A DNA stretch of 64,000 bases from contig JACKNV010000006.1 in the NCBI GenBank assembly GCA_024234735.1, forward strand, positions 1 through 64,000, in the 5' to 3' direction. Shown in pieces: positions 50,207 to 59,718 of the stretch (the first letter of the stretch is position 1; every line of letters starts with the position of its first letter). Origin of the DNA: Pseudomonadales bacterium. Its GTDB lineage: Bacteria; Pseudomonadota; Gammaproteobacteria; Pseudomonadales; Halieaceae. A program made the position numbers and the translations under genes. Below the pieces are notes generated by a model that was not told the origin of the DNA, searched no databases, and worked only from the letters and a program-made list of their open reading frames with translations.

Positions 50207-53125
50207 CTACTCCTGCTCGTTTTCAGCCGCTACTTCAATAGGGTATGGCGCAAACAACTGTTGCCACTTGGCCGTGACCGCCGCGCGCAACACGGCAAAC
50301 CGCTCCGCCGGCACGACGCCCGGTTGGTGCTGCAAGGAAAGTTGGTGGGCAGCGGACCGGTAGGCGATATAGGCCTCGGTGAGTGCCTCGCACTCCGACT
50401 GCTCGAATAAGCCTTCCCGGCCCAGGGTCTCCAGGATGCGCACGTTGTCAGACCAGCACGCGAGGCCCGGAACGCGGTGAGACCACGCCAAGACCGCGTA
50501 TTGCACCATAAATTCGATATCCACGATACCACCGACGCCCTGTTTTAGGTGAAATTCCCCCTCTTTGGCCCTGCCCGGAGGCAGCAAATGCTCGCGCATC
50601 CTGTTGCGCATCTGTTGCACCTCGCGCGCCAGCTCGGCGATATCGCGGCTCTGGCAGAGCGTCTGCTCCCGCACTGCCGCCACTCGCTCGGCCACCGCCG
50701 TGTCACCGGCCACGAAGCGCGCCCGCACCAGCGCCTGGTGCTCCCAGGTCCAGGCGGACTCCCGCTGGTAGGCGGCAAAGGCCGCTACGCTGGACACCAG
50801 CATGCCCGAGTTGCCGGAAGGGCGCAGCCGCATGTCCACTTCGTACAATTGCCCCAGGGTCATGCGGGTATCGAGGATGTGGATGATGCGCTGGCCCAGG
50901 CGGGTGTAAAACACGGTATTGTCAATGCTGCGCTCGCCACTGGTGACGCCCTGCTCGGCGCTGTCCGAGAGGAACACCAGGTCCAGGTCGGAGCCGTAGC
51001 CCAGCTCTATGCCACCGAGCTTGCCGTAACCAAAGATTGCGAAGCCGTAGCCGTCACCGGCTCGCCGCGGCTCGCCGTATTTCTTCACCAGGTCCGCCCA
51101 GGCCACTGCCAGCACCTGCTCCAGGATGACCTCCGCGATCCAGGTGAGCTTGTCGCTCACCTGCATCAGCGGCAGGCGCCCGGCCATCTCGCTGGCCGCT
51201 ACCCGCAGCACATGGGAGGCCTTGAAGTAGCGCAGCGCATCCATCTGCGCCTCCAGGTCGTCCAGGGCCAGGCGCGCCACCTCCTGGCGCAACTCGTCCT
51301 GTAGCTCGCCCTTGTCGGGGGCGGTATACAGGCTGGCCCGGTTGAGCAATTCGTCCAGCAGCACCGGGTGGCGCGCCAGCTGTTCGGCAATCCACGGGCT
51401 GGCGGCACACAGTATCACCAGTTCGTCCAGCGCGGGGGGATTTTCCAGCAGCAACACCAGGTAGGCGCTGCGTCGCACCACCGCCATCACCAGGGGAAGG
51501 ATACGCGCCAGCGCCAGGTCCGGGTCCTCCACCTCGTTGGCGCAGGCCAGCAACAGTTGCGGCATGAACTGCTCCAGGCGCTCGCGCCCCGCGGCCTGCA
51601 GGGTCACCACCCGCGGGTTCTGTCGCAGCGCCTGCAGCGCCGCCAGGCTGGACTCAGGGTCGCGATAGCCAAGGCGGGCCAGCAGCTGCGCATTGAGGCT
51701 GTCGTCCCAGGGGGGCAACTCCTCCTCGCCTTCGGCAGCGGCACTGTCCGCCGGGTCGGCGATGAGGTTCGTGAAATGCATCGCCACCCGCTGGCGGTGC
51801 ACCTCCAGCGCCTGCCGGTAGGCGTCCCAGTCGGCAAAGCCCATGACAGTGGCCATGGCCAGCTGCGCGCCGGGATCAGTCGGCAGTTCCTGGGTCTGCT
51901 TGTCCCGGTATCCCTGGATCGCGTGTTCGCTGTCGCGCAGGAACAGGTAGGCGGCGGTGAGCTCGGTGACCGCCGCGCCCGGCAGGCATCCCAGCTGCCC
52001 GCACTCCTGCAGCACCGCCAGCAGTTCCCGCTGCTGCAGGCCGCGGTCGCGCCCGCCACGGATCAGCTGGAAGCACTGGGCAATGAACTCCACCTCGCGA
52101 ATACCACCGTGGCCGAGCTTGACGTTGTCTTCCAGGCCGCGGCGGCGCACCTCGCTGGTGATCATCTGCTTCATCCCGCGCAGGCTCTCGATCACCCCGA
52201 AATCGATATAGCGGCGAAACACGAACGGCCGCAGGGCGGACATCAGTTCTTCCACGCGCCGCTCATTCCCGGTCACGGCACGCGCCTTGATCAGCGCGTA
52301 GCGCTCCCAATCCCGACCCTGGTCCTGATAGTATTCCTCCAGGGCCGCAAAATTGTGCACCAGGGCGCCACTGTCGCCGTAGGGGCGCAGGCGCATATCC
52401 ACGCGAAACACGAAGCCCTCCGCTGTCACCTCGTCCAGGGTTTTGATCACCGCCCGGCCCACCCGGGTAAAAAACTCTTCATTGCCCAGTGACTTGCGCT
52501 CCCCGTCCGTCTCGCCGGCTTCCGGGAACGCGAAGATCAGGTCGATATCGGAGGACACGTTCAGCTCCCGCGCCCCCAGCTTGCCCATGGCCAGGATGAT
52601 CAGCTCCTGACGCTCCCCGCTGGCGCGCCCGCGCGGCACGCCGAAACGCTGCTCCAGTTGCGCCTGGCAGGACGCCAGTGCCTGCGCGATACAGGCTTCC
52701 GCCAGCAGGGAAGTGTCGCGCACCGTCTCGCGGGTGTCGGCCAGACGGCAGAAATCGCGCCACACGATGCGCAACATATGGCGCTGGCGATAGTGCCGCA
52801 ACACCACCCCCAGCTCGGCGCCGGGCTCCGCCATCTGCCGCGCCAGGACGTCGCGAAACGTGTTTTCCGGCAGCGACTGCCACAGCGTGCCATCTTCCAG
52901 CAGCTCCAGCAGCAGCTCGGGTTTGCGCCGGCTCAACTCGGCGACGAAGGGGCTGCAGGCGAGCACGCGCGACAATTGCCCGCCAGCTTCGCCGGCGGCG
53001 CCCCGCAGTCGCTGCGCCAGGGGCTGGGGGGCGCGCTCCAGGATATTGTCCCAGGCCAGGGCGGCGGCGGTTGCCAGGGCATCGGGCAGGTGGGGGAGTT
53101 CGGCAGGCATAGGTACTCGTTGCAT
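50207..53125 (-). CDS. glnE: Glutamine synthetase adenylyltransferase/adenylyl-removing enzyme
   Basis: The 972-residue enzyme adds or removes AMP on glutamine synthetase in response to PII and glutamine. Two nucleotidyltransferase domains are visible: SSDIDLIFAFPE (near 193, the removing half) and GYGSDLDLVFL (near 713, the adenylylating half), separated by helical regulatory regions. Length is about that of E. coli GlnE (946). ATG 53125 is used; ATG 53110 is an alternative. It lies between a secretion ATPase and ilvE. Confidence 0.96.
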   Translation of the reverse strand: MQRVPMPAELPHLPDALATAAALAWDNILERAPQPLAQRLRGAAGEAGGQLSRVLACSPFVAELSRRKPELLLELLEDGTLWQSLPENTFRDVLARQMAEPGAELGVVLRHYRQRHMLRIVWRDFCRLADTRETVRDTSLLAEACIAQALASCQAQLEQRFGVPRGRASGERQELIILAMGKLGARELNVSSDIDLIFAFPEAGETDGERKSLGNEEFFTRVGRAVIKTLDEVTAEGFVFRVDMRLRPYGDSGALVHNFAALEEYYQDQGRDWERYALIKARAVTGNERRVEELMSALRPFVFRRYIDFGVIESLRGMKQMITSEVRRRGLEDNVKLGHGGIREVEFIAQCFQLIRGGRDRGLQQRELLAVLQECGQLGCLPGAAVTELTAAYLFLRDSEHAIQGYRDKQTQELPTDPGAQLAMATVMGFADWDAYRQALEVHRQRVAMHFTNLIADPADSAAAEGEEELPPWDDSLNAQLLARLGYRDPESSLAALQALRQNPRVVTLQAAGRERLEQFMPQLLLACANEVEDPDLALARILPLVMAVVRRSAYLVLLLENPPALDELVILCAASPWIAEQLARHPVLLDELLNRASLYTAPDKGELQDELRQEVARLALDDLEAQMDALRYFKASHVLRVAASEMAGRLPLMQVSDKLTWIAEVILEQVLAVAWADLVKKYGEPRRAGDGYGFAIFGYGKLGGIELGYGSDLDLVFLSDSAEQGVTSGERSIDNTVFYTRLGQRIIHILDTRMTLGQLYEVDMRLRPSGNSGMLVSSVAAFAAYQRESAWTWEHQALVRARFVAGDTAVAERVAAVREQTLCQSRDIAELAREVQQMRNRMREHLLPPGRAKEGEFHLKQGVGGIVDIEFMVQYAVLAWSHRVPGLACWSDNVRILETLGREGLFEQSECEALTEAYIAYRSAAHQLSLQHQPGVVPAERFAVLRAAVTAKWQQLFAPYPIEVAAENEQE

Positions 53126-53142
53126 AAAAATCCGGGCGAAAC

Positions 53143-54918
53143 TCAGGCATCCAGCCGGGGAGCGACCCGCATGACCTCTTCAATGGTGGTCTCTCCCGCC
53201 GCCACCCGGGTGGCGCCGCTGAGGCGCAGGGTGTGCATGCCCTCGCGCATGGCCACCTCGCGAATGGCAGCGCTCTCCATCTGGGAGGTTATCCGGGCCT
53301 GCACCGCGGGCGAGCTGACCAGCACCTCGTAGATACCCTGGCGGCCGACATAGCCGGTATCGCGGCAGGCCTTGCAGCCCACGGGCCGCGCCACCTGCGG
53401 TGGCGGCACCAGTTGCCAGGGGTGTGTCAGCTGCTGCCAGGCGTCGTTGTCCAGTTCGCCGTAGGTTTTACAGGCCGGGCACAGGATGCGCACCAGGCGC
53501 TGCGACATCACGCCGCGCACGGTGGCCTTGATCAGGTAGGCGGGCACCCCCAGCTCGAGCAGGCGCGAGATGGAGGACGGCGAGTCGTTGGTGTGCAGGG
53601 TGGACAGCACCAGATGTCCGGTCAGCGCCGCCTGCACCGCCATGTTGGCGGTTTCCAGATCGCGGATCTCGCCCACCATGATGATGTCCGGGTCCTGGCG
53701 CATCAGGGCGCGCACGCCGGCGGAAAAGTCCAGGTTGATGGCGTGGTTTACCTGCATCTGGTTGAAAGCACCCTCGACCATCTCGATGGGGTCCTCGATG
53801 GTACAGACGTTCACCTCGGCGGTGGCCAGCTGGCGCAGGGTGGAATACAGGGTGGTGGTCTTGCCCGAGCCAGTGGGGCCGGTGACCAGCACGATACCGT
53901 TGCCCAGGCTGGTCATGTGATGCCAGCGCCGCAGATCCTCGTCCGCCAGACCCAGCTGCTCGAAGCTCTTCTGCAGCACATCCGGGTCGAAGATGCGCAT
54001 CACCAGCTTTTCACCGAAGGCGGTGGGCAGCGTGGCCAGGCGCAGCTCCACCTCGTTGCCCTCCGGAGTGCGCGTTTTCAGGCGCCCATCCTGGGGACGG
54101 CGCTTCTCGGCGACGTCCATACGGCCGAGGATCTTGATACGGCTGGTCACCGCCGCGCACACCTGCTGTGGCAGCTCGTAGACGCTGTGCAACACCCCGT
54201 CGATACGGAAGCGGACATTGCCGACCTCGCGACGGGGTTCGATATGGATATCGCTGGCGCGCTGTTCGAAAGCGTACTGCAACAGCCAGTCGACGATGTT
54301 GACGATGTGCTGGTCATTGGCATCCGGCTCCTTCATCGAACCCAGTTCCAGCATCTGCTCGAGGTTGGTCACCCCGATGCCGCTGTCCGTCCGCTCCCCG
54401 CCGCGCGCCCCGCGCACCGAGCCCGCCATGGTATAGAACTCGGCGGTGTGCCGGGCGATGGCCCTGGGGTCGCTGAGCACCCGCCGCACCCGCTTGCGCA
54501 GCACGTGCTCCAGGTTGCTCTCCCAGCTGTGAATGAAGGGCTCGCCACTGGCAACGACCACTTCCTCGGAGGTGACCGCCACCGCCAGGATGCGATGGCG
54601 CTCGGCGAACGCCCGGGACATCACCTCCGCCACCGCCGTGACGTTTATCTTCAGGGGATCGATCTGGTAAACCTGCTGCCCGACCCGGGCGCCCAGCCAG
54701 GCCAGCAGGGCGTCCATGTCCCACACGCAACCCGGGGCGGCGCCATCCTCGAGCTTCTGCTCCGAGAGGTAGACCAGCGGGTGCGCCTTGACGGCCTGCG
54801 CCGCCAGCAACCTGGCCAGGTCCCGGTCCGAAAGGCGGCCCTCGCCATGCAGGTCCCGCGCCAGGGAGGCCAGGCTGAGGCGGTGCTCCATCAACTGCTC
54901 GCCAAAATTAGTCGCCAT
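53143..54918 (-). CDS. Type II secretion / type IV pilus assembly ATPase (GspE/PilB family)
   Basis: The 591-residue hexameric ATPase powers pseudopilus or pilus assembly. An N-terminal GspE-N part is followed by RASDIHIEPRREVGNVRFRID, Walker A GPTGSGKTTTL (near 349), the Asp box TIEDPIEM, the Walker B region DPDIIMVGEIRD, and a zinc site CPAC (near 479) with CKAC (514). Both GspE and PilB show these features; no other gsp or pil gene is adjacent, so the type is unclear. It lies 17 bp before glnE in the same direction and is divergent from argE. Confidence 0.88.
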   Translation of the reverse strand: MATNFGEQLMEHRLSLASLARDLHGEGRLSDRDLARLLAAQAVKAHPLVYLSEQKLEDGAAPGCVWDMDALLAWLGARVGQQVYQIDPLKINVTAVAEVMSRAFAERHRILAVAVTSEEVVVASGEPFIHSWESNLEHVLRKRVRRVLSDPRAIARHTAEFYTMAGSVRGARGGERTDSGIGVTNLEQMLELGSMKEPDANDQHIVNIVDWLLQYAFEQRASDIHIEPRREVGNVRFRIDGVLHSVYELPQQVCAAVTSRIKILGRMDVAEKRRPQDGRLKTRTPEGNEVELRLATLPTAFGEKLVMRIFDPDVLQKSFEQLGLADEDLRRWHHMTSLGNGIVLVTGPTGSGKTTTLYSTLRQLATAEVNVCTIEDPIEMVEGAFNQMQVNHAINLDFSAGVRALMRQDPDIIMVGEIRDLETANMAVQAALTGHLVLSTLHTNDSPSSISRLLELGVPAYLIKATVRGVMSQRLVRILCPACKTYGELDNDAWQQLTHPWQLVPPPQVARPVGCKACRDTGYVGRQGIYEVLVSSPAVQARITSQMESAAIREVAMREGMHTLRLSGATRVAAGETTIEEVMRVAPRLDA

Positions 54919-55095
54919 CGTTGTTTTTATGCCCCAGCAATCCCCGAGAAATCATGCTACCACACCGCGCCCGTCGTACCTGTCCTGATTTCGGTCATAA
55001 TGGCAAGCCCGCGCCCGCTTGGCGGCCGGTGTGGGCTTTACTAAACTAGGGTGCGCCGGCGCCGCTGGCGCCCAACCATCCGCCTGGAGCGCCGC

Positions 55096-56247
55096 ATGCC
55101 CGCCACCGACAAACTGGTCATCGAACAACTGCGACAACTGGTGTCGATCCCCTCGGTCAGCTCCCCCGACCCCCTGTGGGACCAGGGTAACCGGGCAGTC
55201 ATCGACCTGCTCGCCACCTGGCTCGACGACCTGGGATTTCACATCGAGATCCAGGAAGTGTCAGAGGACGGCGCCAAGGCCAACCTGATCGCCACCCTGG
55301 GAAGCGGCCCCGGCGGCCTGGTGCTGGCCGGCCACACCGATACCGTGCCCTTCGACGAGGGCCGCTGGCAAAGCGACCCACTGACCCTTACCGAGCGCGA
55401 CCAGCGCCTGTACGGCCTGGGCAGCACCGATATGAAAGGTTTTTTCCCGCTGGCCCTGGCTGCCGCCGCGGCCATTCGGGGCAGCGCCCTCAAGCAGCCC
55501 CTGATACTACTGGCCACCGCCGACGAGGAGAGCTCCATGAACGGCGCCCGGGCGCTGGTCACCGCGGGTTATCCCCGGGGCCGCGCCGCCATCATCGGCG
55601 AGCCGACCTCACTGGTGCCGGTGCGCATGCACAAAGGCATCATGATGGAAGCCGTGCGGGTCACCGGCCGCGCGGGCCACTCCTCCAACCCGGCGCTGGG
55701 CAACAGTGCGCTGGACGGCATGCACGCGGTAATGGGCGATCTGATGAGCTATCGCCAGCAACTGCGCCAACGCTTCAACCACGACCTGTTCGAGGTGGCC
55801 TGGCCCACCCTCAACCTCGGCTGCCTGCACGGCGGCGACAGCCCCAACCGCATCTGCGGCCAGGCGGAGCTGCATTTCGACCTGCGCATGGTGCCCGGCG
55901 GCGACAACGCCACGGTGCGCGGGGAGATCGAGCAACGCATGATGCAGATCGCCCGGCAGCATGCCCTGGAAATCGAGTTGCGCTCGCTGAACGTGGATGT
56001 CGCGCCCTATGAACAGAGTGCCGACAGCGACCTGGTGCGACTCGCCGAGCAACTCACCGGCCACCGCGCCGAGGCAGTGGCCTTCGCCACCGAGGCGCCC
56101 TTCATGCAGCAGTTGGGCATGGAAACCATTGTCATGGGCCCCGGATCCATCGATCGGGCACACCAGCCCGACGAATACCTGGAGCTGGAGCAGATCCAGC
56201 CCTGCATCAGCCTGCTGCAACAATGCATTCGCCACTACTGCCTGTAG
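55096..56247 (+). CDS. argE: Acetylornithine deacetylase
   Basis: The 383-residue M20-family zinc hydrolase releases ornithine from N-acetylornithine in arginine synthesis. Metal and catalytic residues occur in VLAGHTDTVPFD (His, Asp), LGSTDMKGFF (Asp), LLATADEESSMNGAR (Glu) and the GRAGHSSNP dimer region. A GGAG element precedes ATG 55096. argA follows 96 bp later, so acetylation and deacetylation steps are clustered. Related succinyl-diaminopimelate enzymes are less likely given this context. Confidence 0.94.
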   Translation: MPATDKLVIEQLRQLVSIPSVSSPDPLWDQGNRAVIDLLATWLDDLGFHIEIQEVSEDGAKANLIATLGSGPGGLVLAGHTDTVPFDEGRWQSDPLTLTERDQRLYGLGSTDMKGFFPLALAAAAAIRGSALKQPLILLATADEESSMNGARALVTAGYPRGRAAIIGEPTSLVPVRMHKGIMMEAVRVTGRAGHSSNPALGNSALDGMHAVMGDLMSYRQQLRQRFNHDLFEVAWPTLNLGCLHGGDSPNRICGQAELHFDLRMVPGGDNATVRGEIEQRMMQIARQHALEIELRSLNVDVAPYEQSADSDLVRLAEQLTGHRAEAVAFATEAPFMQQLGMETIVMGPGSIDRAHQPDEYLELEQIQPCISLLQQCIRHYCL

Positions 56248-56317
56248 CAGCGGGCGTGGCGCCGGCCCGCGCCTGTGTATTATTGCCATTAGGTAATCGG
56301 CACGGCTTTAGGTACCC

Positions 56318-56339
56318 TTGATAACTTTCTATTTATCAA
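56318..56339. promoter_or_regulatory. Inverted repeat just before the argA start
   Basis: TTGATAA, eight bases, then TTATCAA. It ends 4 bp before TTG 56344 and would form a hairpin over or just ahead of the ribosome site, or serve as an operator. It does not fit the ARG box pattern TGAAT-N4-ATTCA. Confidence 0.45.
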
Positions 56340-56343
56340 TGGC

Positions 56344-57660
56344 TTGGACCAAATCGTGACGACCCAGGGCAGGGCCAATATACGCTGGCTGAGGAATACC
56401 GCACCCTACATCAATACGCACCGGGGCAAGACCTTCGTGCTGATGCTGGGGGGCGAAGTGGCGCTGCACGGAAATTTCGCCACCATCATCCACGACATCG
56501 CCCTGCTCAGCAGCCTGGGGGTACGGCTGGTGCTGGTCCACGGCTCGCGGCCGCAGATCGCCGAGCGGCTGGAGCGCGCCGGGCTGGAGTCTGCATTCCA
56601 CGACGGCATGCGCATCACCGGCACCGAGGCACTGGAACATGTCAAGGATGCCGCCGGATCCCTGCGCGCCCAGATCGAGGCGTTGCTGTCCATGGGGCTG
56701 CCGAACTCCCCCATGCAGGGCTCGCGCCTGCGGGTGTGCTCGGGCAATTTCGTCACCGCCCGGCCCATCGGCGTGGTCGATGGCATCGATTTTCAACACA
56801 CCGGCAAAGTGCGCCGCATCGATACCTCCGGCATCCAGCGGCAGTTGCAGGATGGCTCCATCGTGCTGCTGTCTCCCCTGGGCTACTCGCCCACCGGGGA
56901 AATCTTCAGCCTCGCCCTGGAGGACATCGCGGTGCAGTGCGCGGCGGCCATCGGCGCCGACAAGCTGATCATGTTCAGCGAGGCAGAGGGCGTCATCAAT
57001 GCGGCCGGGGAGTTGCTGCGGCAGTGTGTGGTGGGCGGCATCAGGGCCCTGGAGATCCCCGATTCCAACCAGCAGGCCCTGCTCAATGCCGCCCGCCACG
57101 CCTGCCTGGCGGGTGTGCCGCGCTGCCATATCATCGGCTACGACAATGACTGCGCGCTGCTGGAGGAGCTGTTCACCCACGACGGCAGCGGTACCCTGGT
57201 CGCCAACGATGACTACGAACGCGCGCGCGAGGCCACCATCGACGACGTCGGCGGGATCCTGGAGCTGATCCAGCCTTTGGAACAGCAGGGCGTACTGCTG
57301 AAACGCTCGCGGGAACTGCTGGAGACCGAGATCAAACAGTTCCGCCTGCTGGAGCGCGACGGTCGCATCATCGCCTGTGCCGCACTGTATCCCTTCGTCG
57401 AGGAGGGCTGCGGGGAAATCGCCTGCATCGTGTCCCACCCCGACTACCGCGGCGGCAAACGCGGCCAGCGACTGCTGCAGGAGCTGGAACAGGAAGCCCG
57501 GCGCCAGGGACTGGACCGGGTGTTCGTGCTGACCACCCAGACTGCCCACTGGTTCCTGGAACAGGGTTTCGTCGAGCGCCCGCGGGACGAGCTGCCCGAC
57601 CGCAAGCAGGCGCTGTACAACCTGCAGCGCAACTCCAAGGTGTTTTTCAAGCGCCTGTAG
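56344..57660 (+). CDS. argA: N-acetylglutamate synthase (ArgA, kinase-like plus GNAT)
   Basis: The 438-residue enzyme acetylates glutamate, the first arginine step. The N-terminal amino-acid-kinase-like domain has APYINTHRGKTFVLMLGGEV, LVLVHGSRPQI and RIDTSGIQRQL, and carries the arginine-feedback site in relatives. The C-terminal GNAT domain has IDDVGGILELIQPLEQQG, VSHPDYRGGKRGQRLL and VLTTQTAHWFLEQGF. Colinear with E. coli ArgA. TTG 56344 or GTG 56356 (GGA 7 bases ahead) could start it; the GTG may be the real one. Confidence 0.95.
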   Translation: MDQIVTTQGRANIRWLRNTAPYINTHRGKTFVLMLGGEVALHGNFATIIHDIALLSSLGVRLVLVHGSRPQIAERLERAGLESAFHDGMRITGTEALEHVKDAAGSLRAQIEALLSMGLPNSPMQGSRLRVCSGNFVTARPIGVVDGIDFQHTGKVRRIDTSGIQRQLQDGSIVLLSPLGYSPTGEIFSLALEDIAVQCAAAIGADKLIMFSEAEGVINAAGELLRQCVVGGIRALEIPDSNQQALLNAARHACLAGVPRCHIIGYDNDCALLEELFTHDGSGTLVANDDYERAREATIDDVGGILELIQPLEQQGVLLKRSRELLETEIKQFRLLERDGRIIACAALYPFVEEGCGEIACIVSHPDYRGGKRGQRLLQELEQEARRQGLDRVFVLTTQTAHWFLEQGFVERPRDELPDRKQALYNLQRNSKVFFKRL

Positions 57661-57699
57661 CCGATTCGCGGGGTGTGGCCCTGGTCTGTGGGTTCGGCC

Positions 57700-57752
57700 G
57701 GGAAAGCTTTTGCGAATACGAGTATCGGGGAAGTAGGCGAAAAAGCTTTCCC
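57700..57752. repeat. Long inverted repeat between argA and ilvD
   Basis: Left arm 57700-57714 (GGGAAAGCTTTTGCG) pairs with right arm 57738-57752 (CGAAAAAGCTTTCCC): 14 of 15 bases match. The 23-base loop contains a small inner stem (ATAC/GTAT). No T-run follows. It could be a termination or RNA-processing hairpin, or a small intergenic repeat. Confidence 0.55.
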
Positions 57753-57861
57753 CCCCGGAGCCGACAGCATGAACCATCCCACACATATCCAGCATTAAAG
57801 TTCGCCCGATTTTTGCTATGCTCTGCACCCCTCGTGCACCTGACGAACACGGTAACCCGCC

Positions 57862-59697
57862 ATGCCAGACTACCGCTCCAAGACCAGCACCCACGGCCGC
57901 AACATGGCCGGCGCCCGCGCCCTGTGGCGCGCCACCGGTATGCAGGACGACGATTTCCGCAAACCCATCATCGCCGTGGTCAACTCCTTCACCCAGTTTG
58001 TGCCCGGGCACGTGCACCTGAAGGACCTGGGCCAGCTGGTGGCACGGGAGATAGAGGCCGCGGGCGGCGTGGCGAAAGAGTTCAATACCATCGCGGTGGA
58101 CGACGGCATCGCCATGGGCCACGACGGCATGCTCTACAGCCTGCCCTCGCGGGATATCATCTCCGACTCGGTGGAGTATATGGTCAATGCCCACTGCGCC
58201 GATGCCATGGTCTGCATTTCCAACTGCGACAAGATTACCCCCGGCATGCTGAATGCCGCCATGCGCCTGAACATCCCGGCGGTGTTCGTCTCCGGCGGCC
58301 CCATGGAGGCGGGCAAGACCAGACTGTCCGAGCACAAGCTGGATCTGATCGACGCCATGGTGGTCGCCGCAGACGACAGTGCCGACGATGACAAAGTGGC
58401 CGAGTACGAGCGCTCCGCCTGCCCCACTTGCGGTTCCTGCTCCGGCATGTTCACCGCCAATTCCATGAACTGTCTGACCGAGGCGCTGGGCCTGTCGCTG
58501 CCCGGCAACGGCTCCACCCTGGCCACCCACACCGACCGCGAGCAGTTGTTCCGGCGCGCCGGCCGGCTGGTGGTGGAATTGTGCCGCCGTTATTACGAGC
58601 AGGACGACGCCTCGGTGCTGCCGCGCAGTATCGGCAGCTTCGATGCCTTCGAGAACGCCATGTGCCTGGACATCGCCATGGGCGGCTCCACCAACACCAT
58701 CCTGCACCTGCTGGCGGCGGCCCAGGAGGCCGGGCTGGACTTCACCCTGGCGGATATCGACCGGCTGTCGCGCAAGGTGCCGCAACTGTGCAAGGTCGCG
58801 CCCAATACCCCCCTGTACCACATGGAGGACGTGCACCGCGCCGGCGGCATCATGGGCATCCTCGGCGAGCTGGATCGCGCCGGGCTGCTGCACGCTGACT
58901 GCCCCACGGTACACAGCGCCACCATCGGCGAGGCGCTGGCCCGCTGGGATATCATGCAGACCGACGACCCGCAGGTGCACGAGTTCTACAGCGCCGGGCC
59001 GGCGGGCATTCCCACCCAGACGGCCTTCAGCCAGGGCTGCCGCTGGCCGAGCCTGGACACCGATCGCCGCGGCGGCTGCATCCGCGCCCTGCAGCATGCC
59101 TACTCCAGCGAGGGCGGGCTGGCTGTCCTGTTTGGCAATATCGCCGAGGACGGCTGCGTGGTAAAAACCTCCGGGGTGGACGAAAGCATCCTGGTATTCT
59201 CCGGCCCCGCCCACGTCTGCGAGAGCCAGGAGGAGGCGGTAGAGGATATCCTCAACGACCGGGTCAAACCCGGCGACGTGGTGGTGATTCGCTACGAGGG
59301 GCCGCGCGGCGGCCCCGGCATGCAGGAGATGCTCTACCCCACGAGTTACCTGAAGTCCAAAGGACTGGGCAAGGTCTGCGCCCTGCTGACCGATGGCCGC
59401 TTCTCCGGCGGCACGTCGGGCCTGTCCATTGGTCACGCGTCACCGGAAGCGGCGGCGGGCGGTGCCATTGCCCTGATAGAGCCAGGCGACACCATAAACA
59501 TCGATATCCCCGGGCGCAGCATCAACGTCGCCCTGGATCCCGCGGAACTGGCGGCGCGGCGCCGGGCCAGGGGCGAGGGGAACTGGCGCCCGGCAATGCC
59601 CCGGCCACGCAAGGTCAGTGCGGCGCTGAAAGTCTATGCCAAAATGGTTACCAGTGCGGACAAGGGCGCGGTGCGGGACCTGTCCCTGCTGGATTGA
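57862..59697 (+). CDS. ilvD: Dihydroxy-acid dehydratase
   Basis: The 611-residue Fe-S enzyme converts dihydroxyvalerate intermediates to 2-keto acids in Val/Ile/Leu synthesis. Cluster Cys lie in VCISNCDKITPGM and CPTCGSCSGMFTANSMNC; FNTIAVDDGIAMGHDGMLYS is family-like. ATG 57862 aligns with the usual N terminus. A possible weak promoter (TTAAAG at 57795, TATGCT at 57817) precedes it. It lies 201 bp after argA with the inverted repeat between. Confidence 0.96.
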   Translation: MPDYRSKTSTHGRNMAGARALWRATGMQDDDFRKPIIAVVNSFTQFVPGHVHLKDLGQLVAREIEAAGGVAKEFNTIAVDDGIAMGHDGMLYSLPSRDIISDSVEYMVNAHCADAMVCISNCDKITPGMLNAAMRLNIPAVFVSGGPMEAGKTRLSEHKLDLIDAMVVAADDSADDDKVAEYERSACPTCGSCSGMFTANSMNCLTEALGLSLPGNGSTLATHTDREQLFRRAGRLVVELCRRYYEQDDASVLPRSIGSFDAFENAMCLDIAMGGSTNTILHLLAAAQEAGLDFTLADIDRLSRKVPQLCKVAPNTPLYHMEDVHRAGGIMGILGELDRAGLLHADCPTVHSATIGEALARWDIMQTDDPQVHEFYSAGPAGIPTQTAFSQGCRWPSLDTDRRGGCIRALQHAYSSEGGLAVLFGNIAEDGCVVKTSGVDESILVFSGPAHVCESQEEAVEDILNDRVKPGDVVVIRYEGPRGGPGMQEMLYPTSYLKSKGLGKVCALLTDGRFSGGTSGLSIGHASPEAAAGGAIALIEPGDTINIDIPGRSINVALDPAELAARRRARGEGNWRPAMPRPRKVSAALKVYAKMVTSADKGAVRDLSLLD

Positions 59698-59718
59698 CGC
59701 CGCGCGACCGGCCTCGCC

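Noticed and set aside
56329..59436. 1035-codon minus-strand frame over argA and ilvD
   Set aside because: Antisense shadow; no recognisable domain, and both plus-strand genes are colinear with known enzymes.
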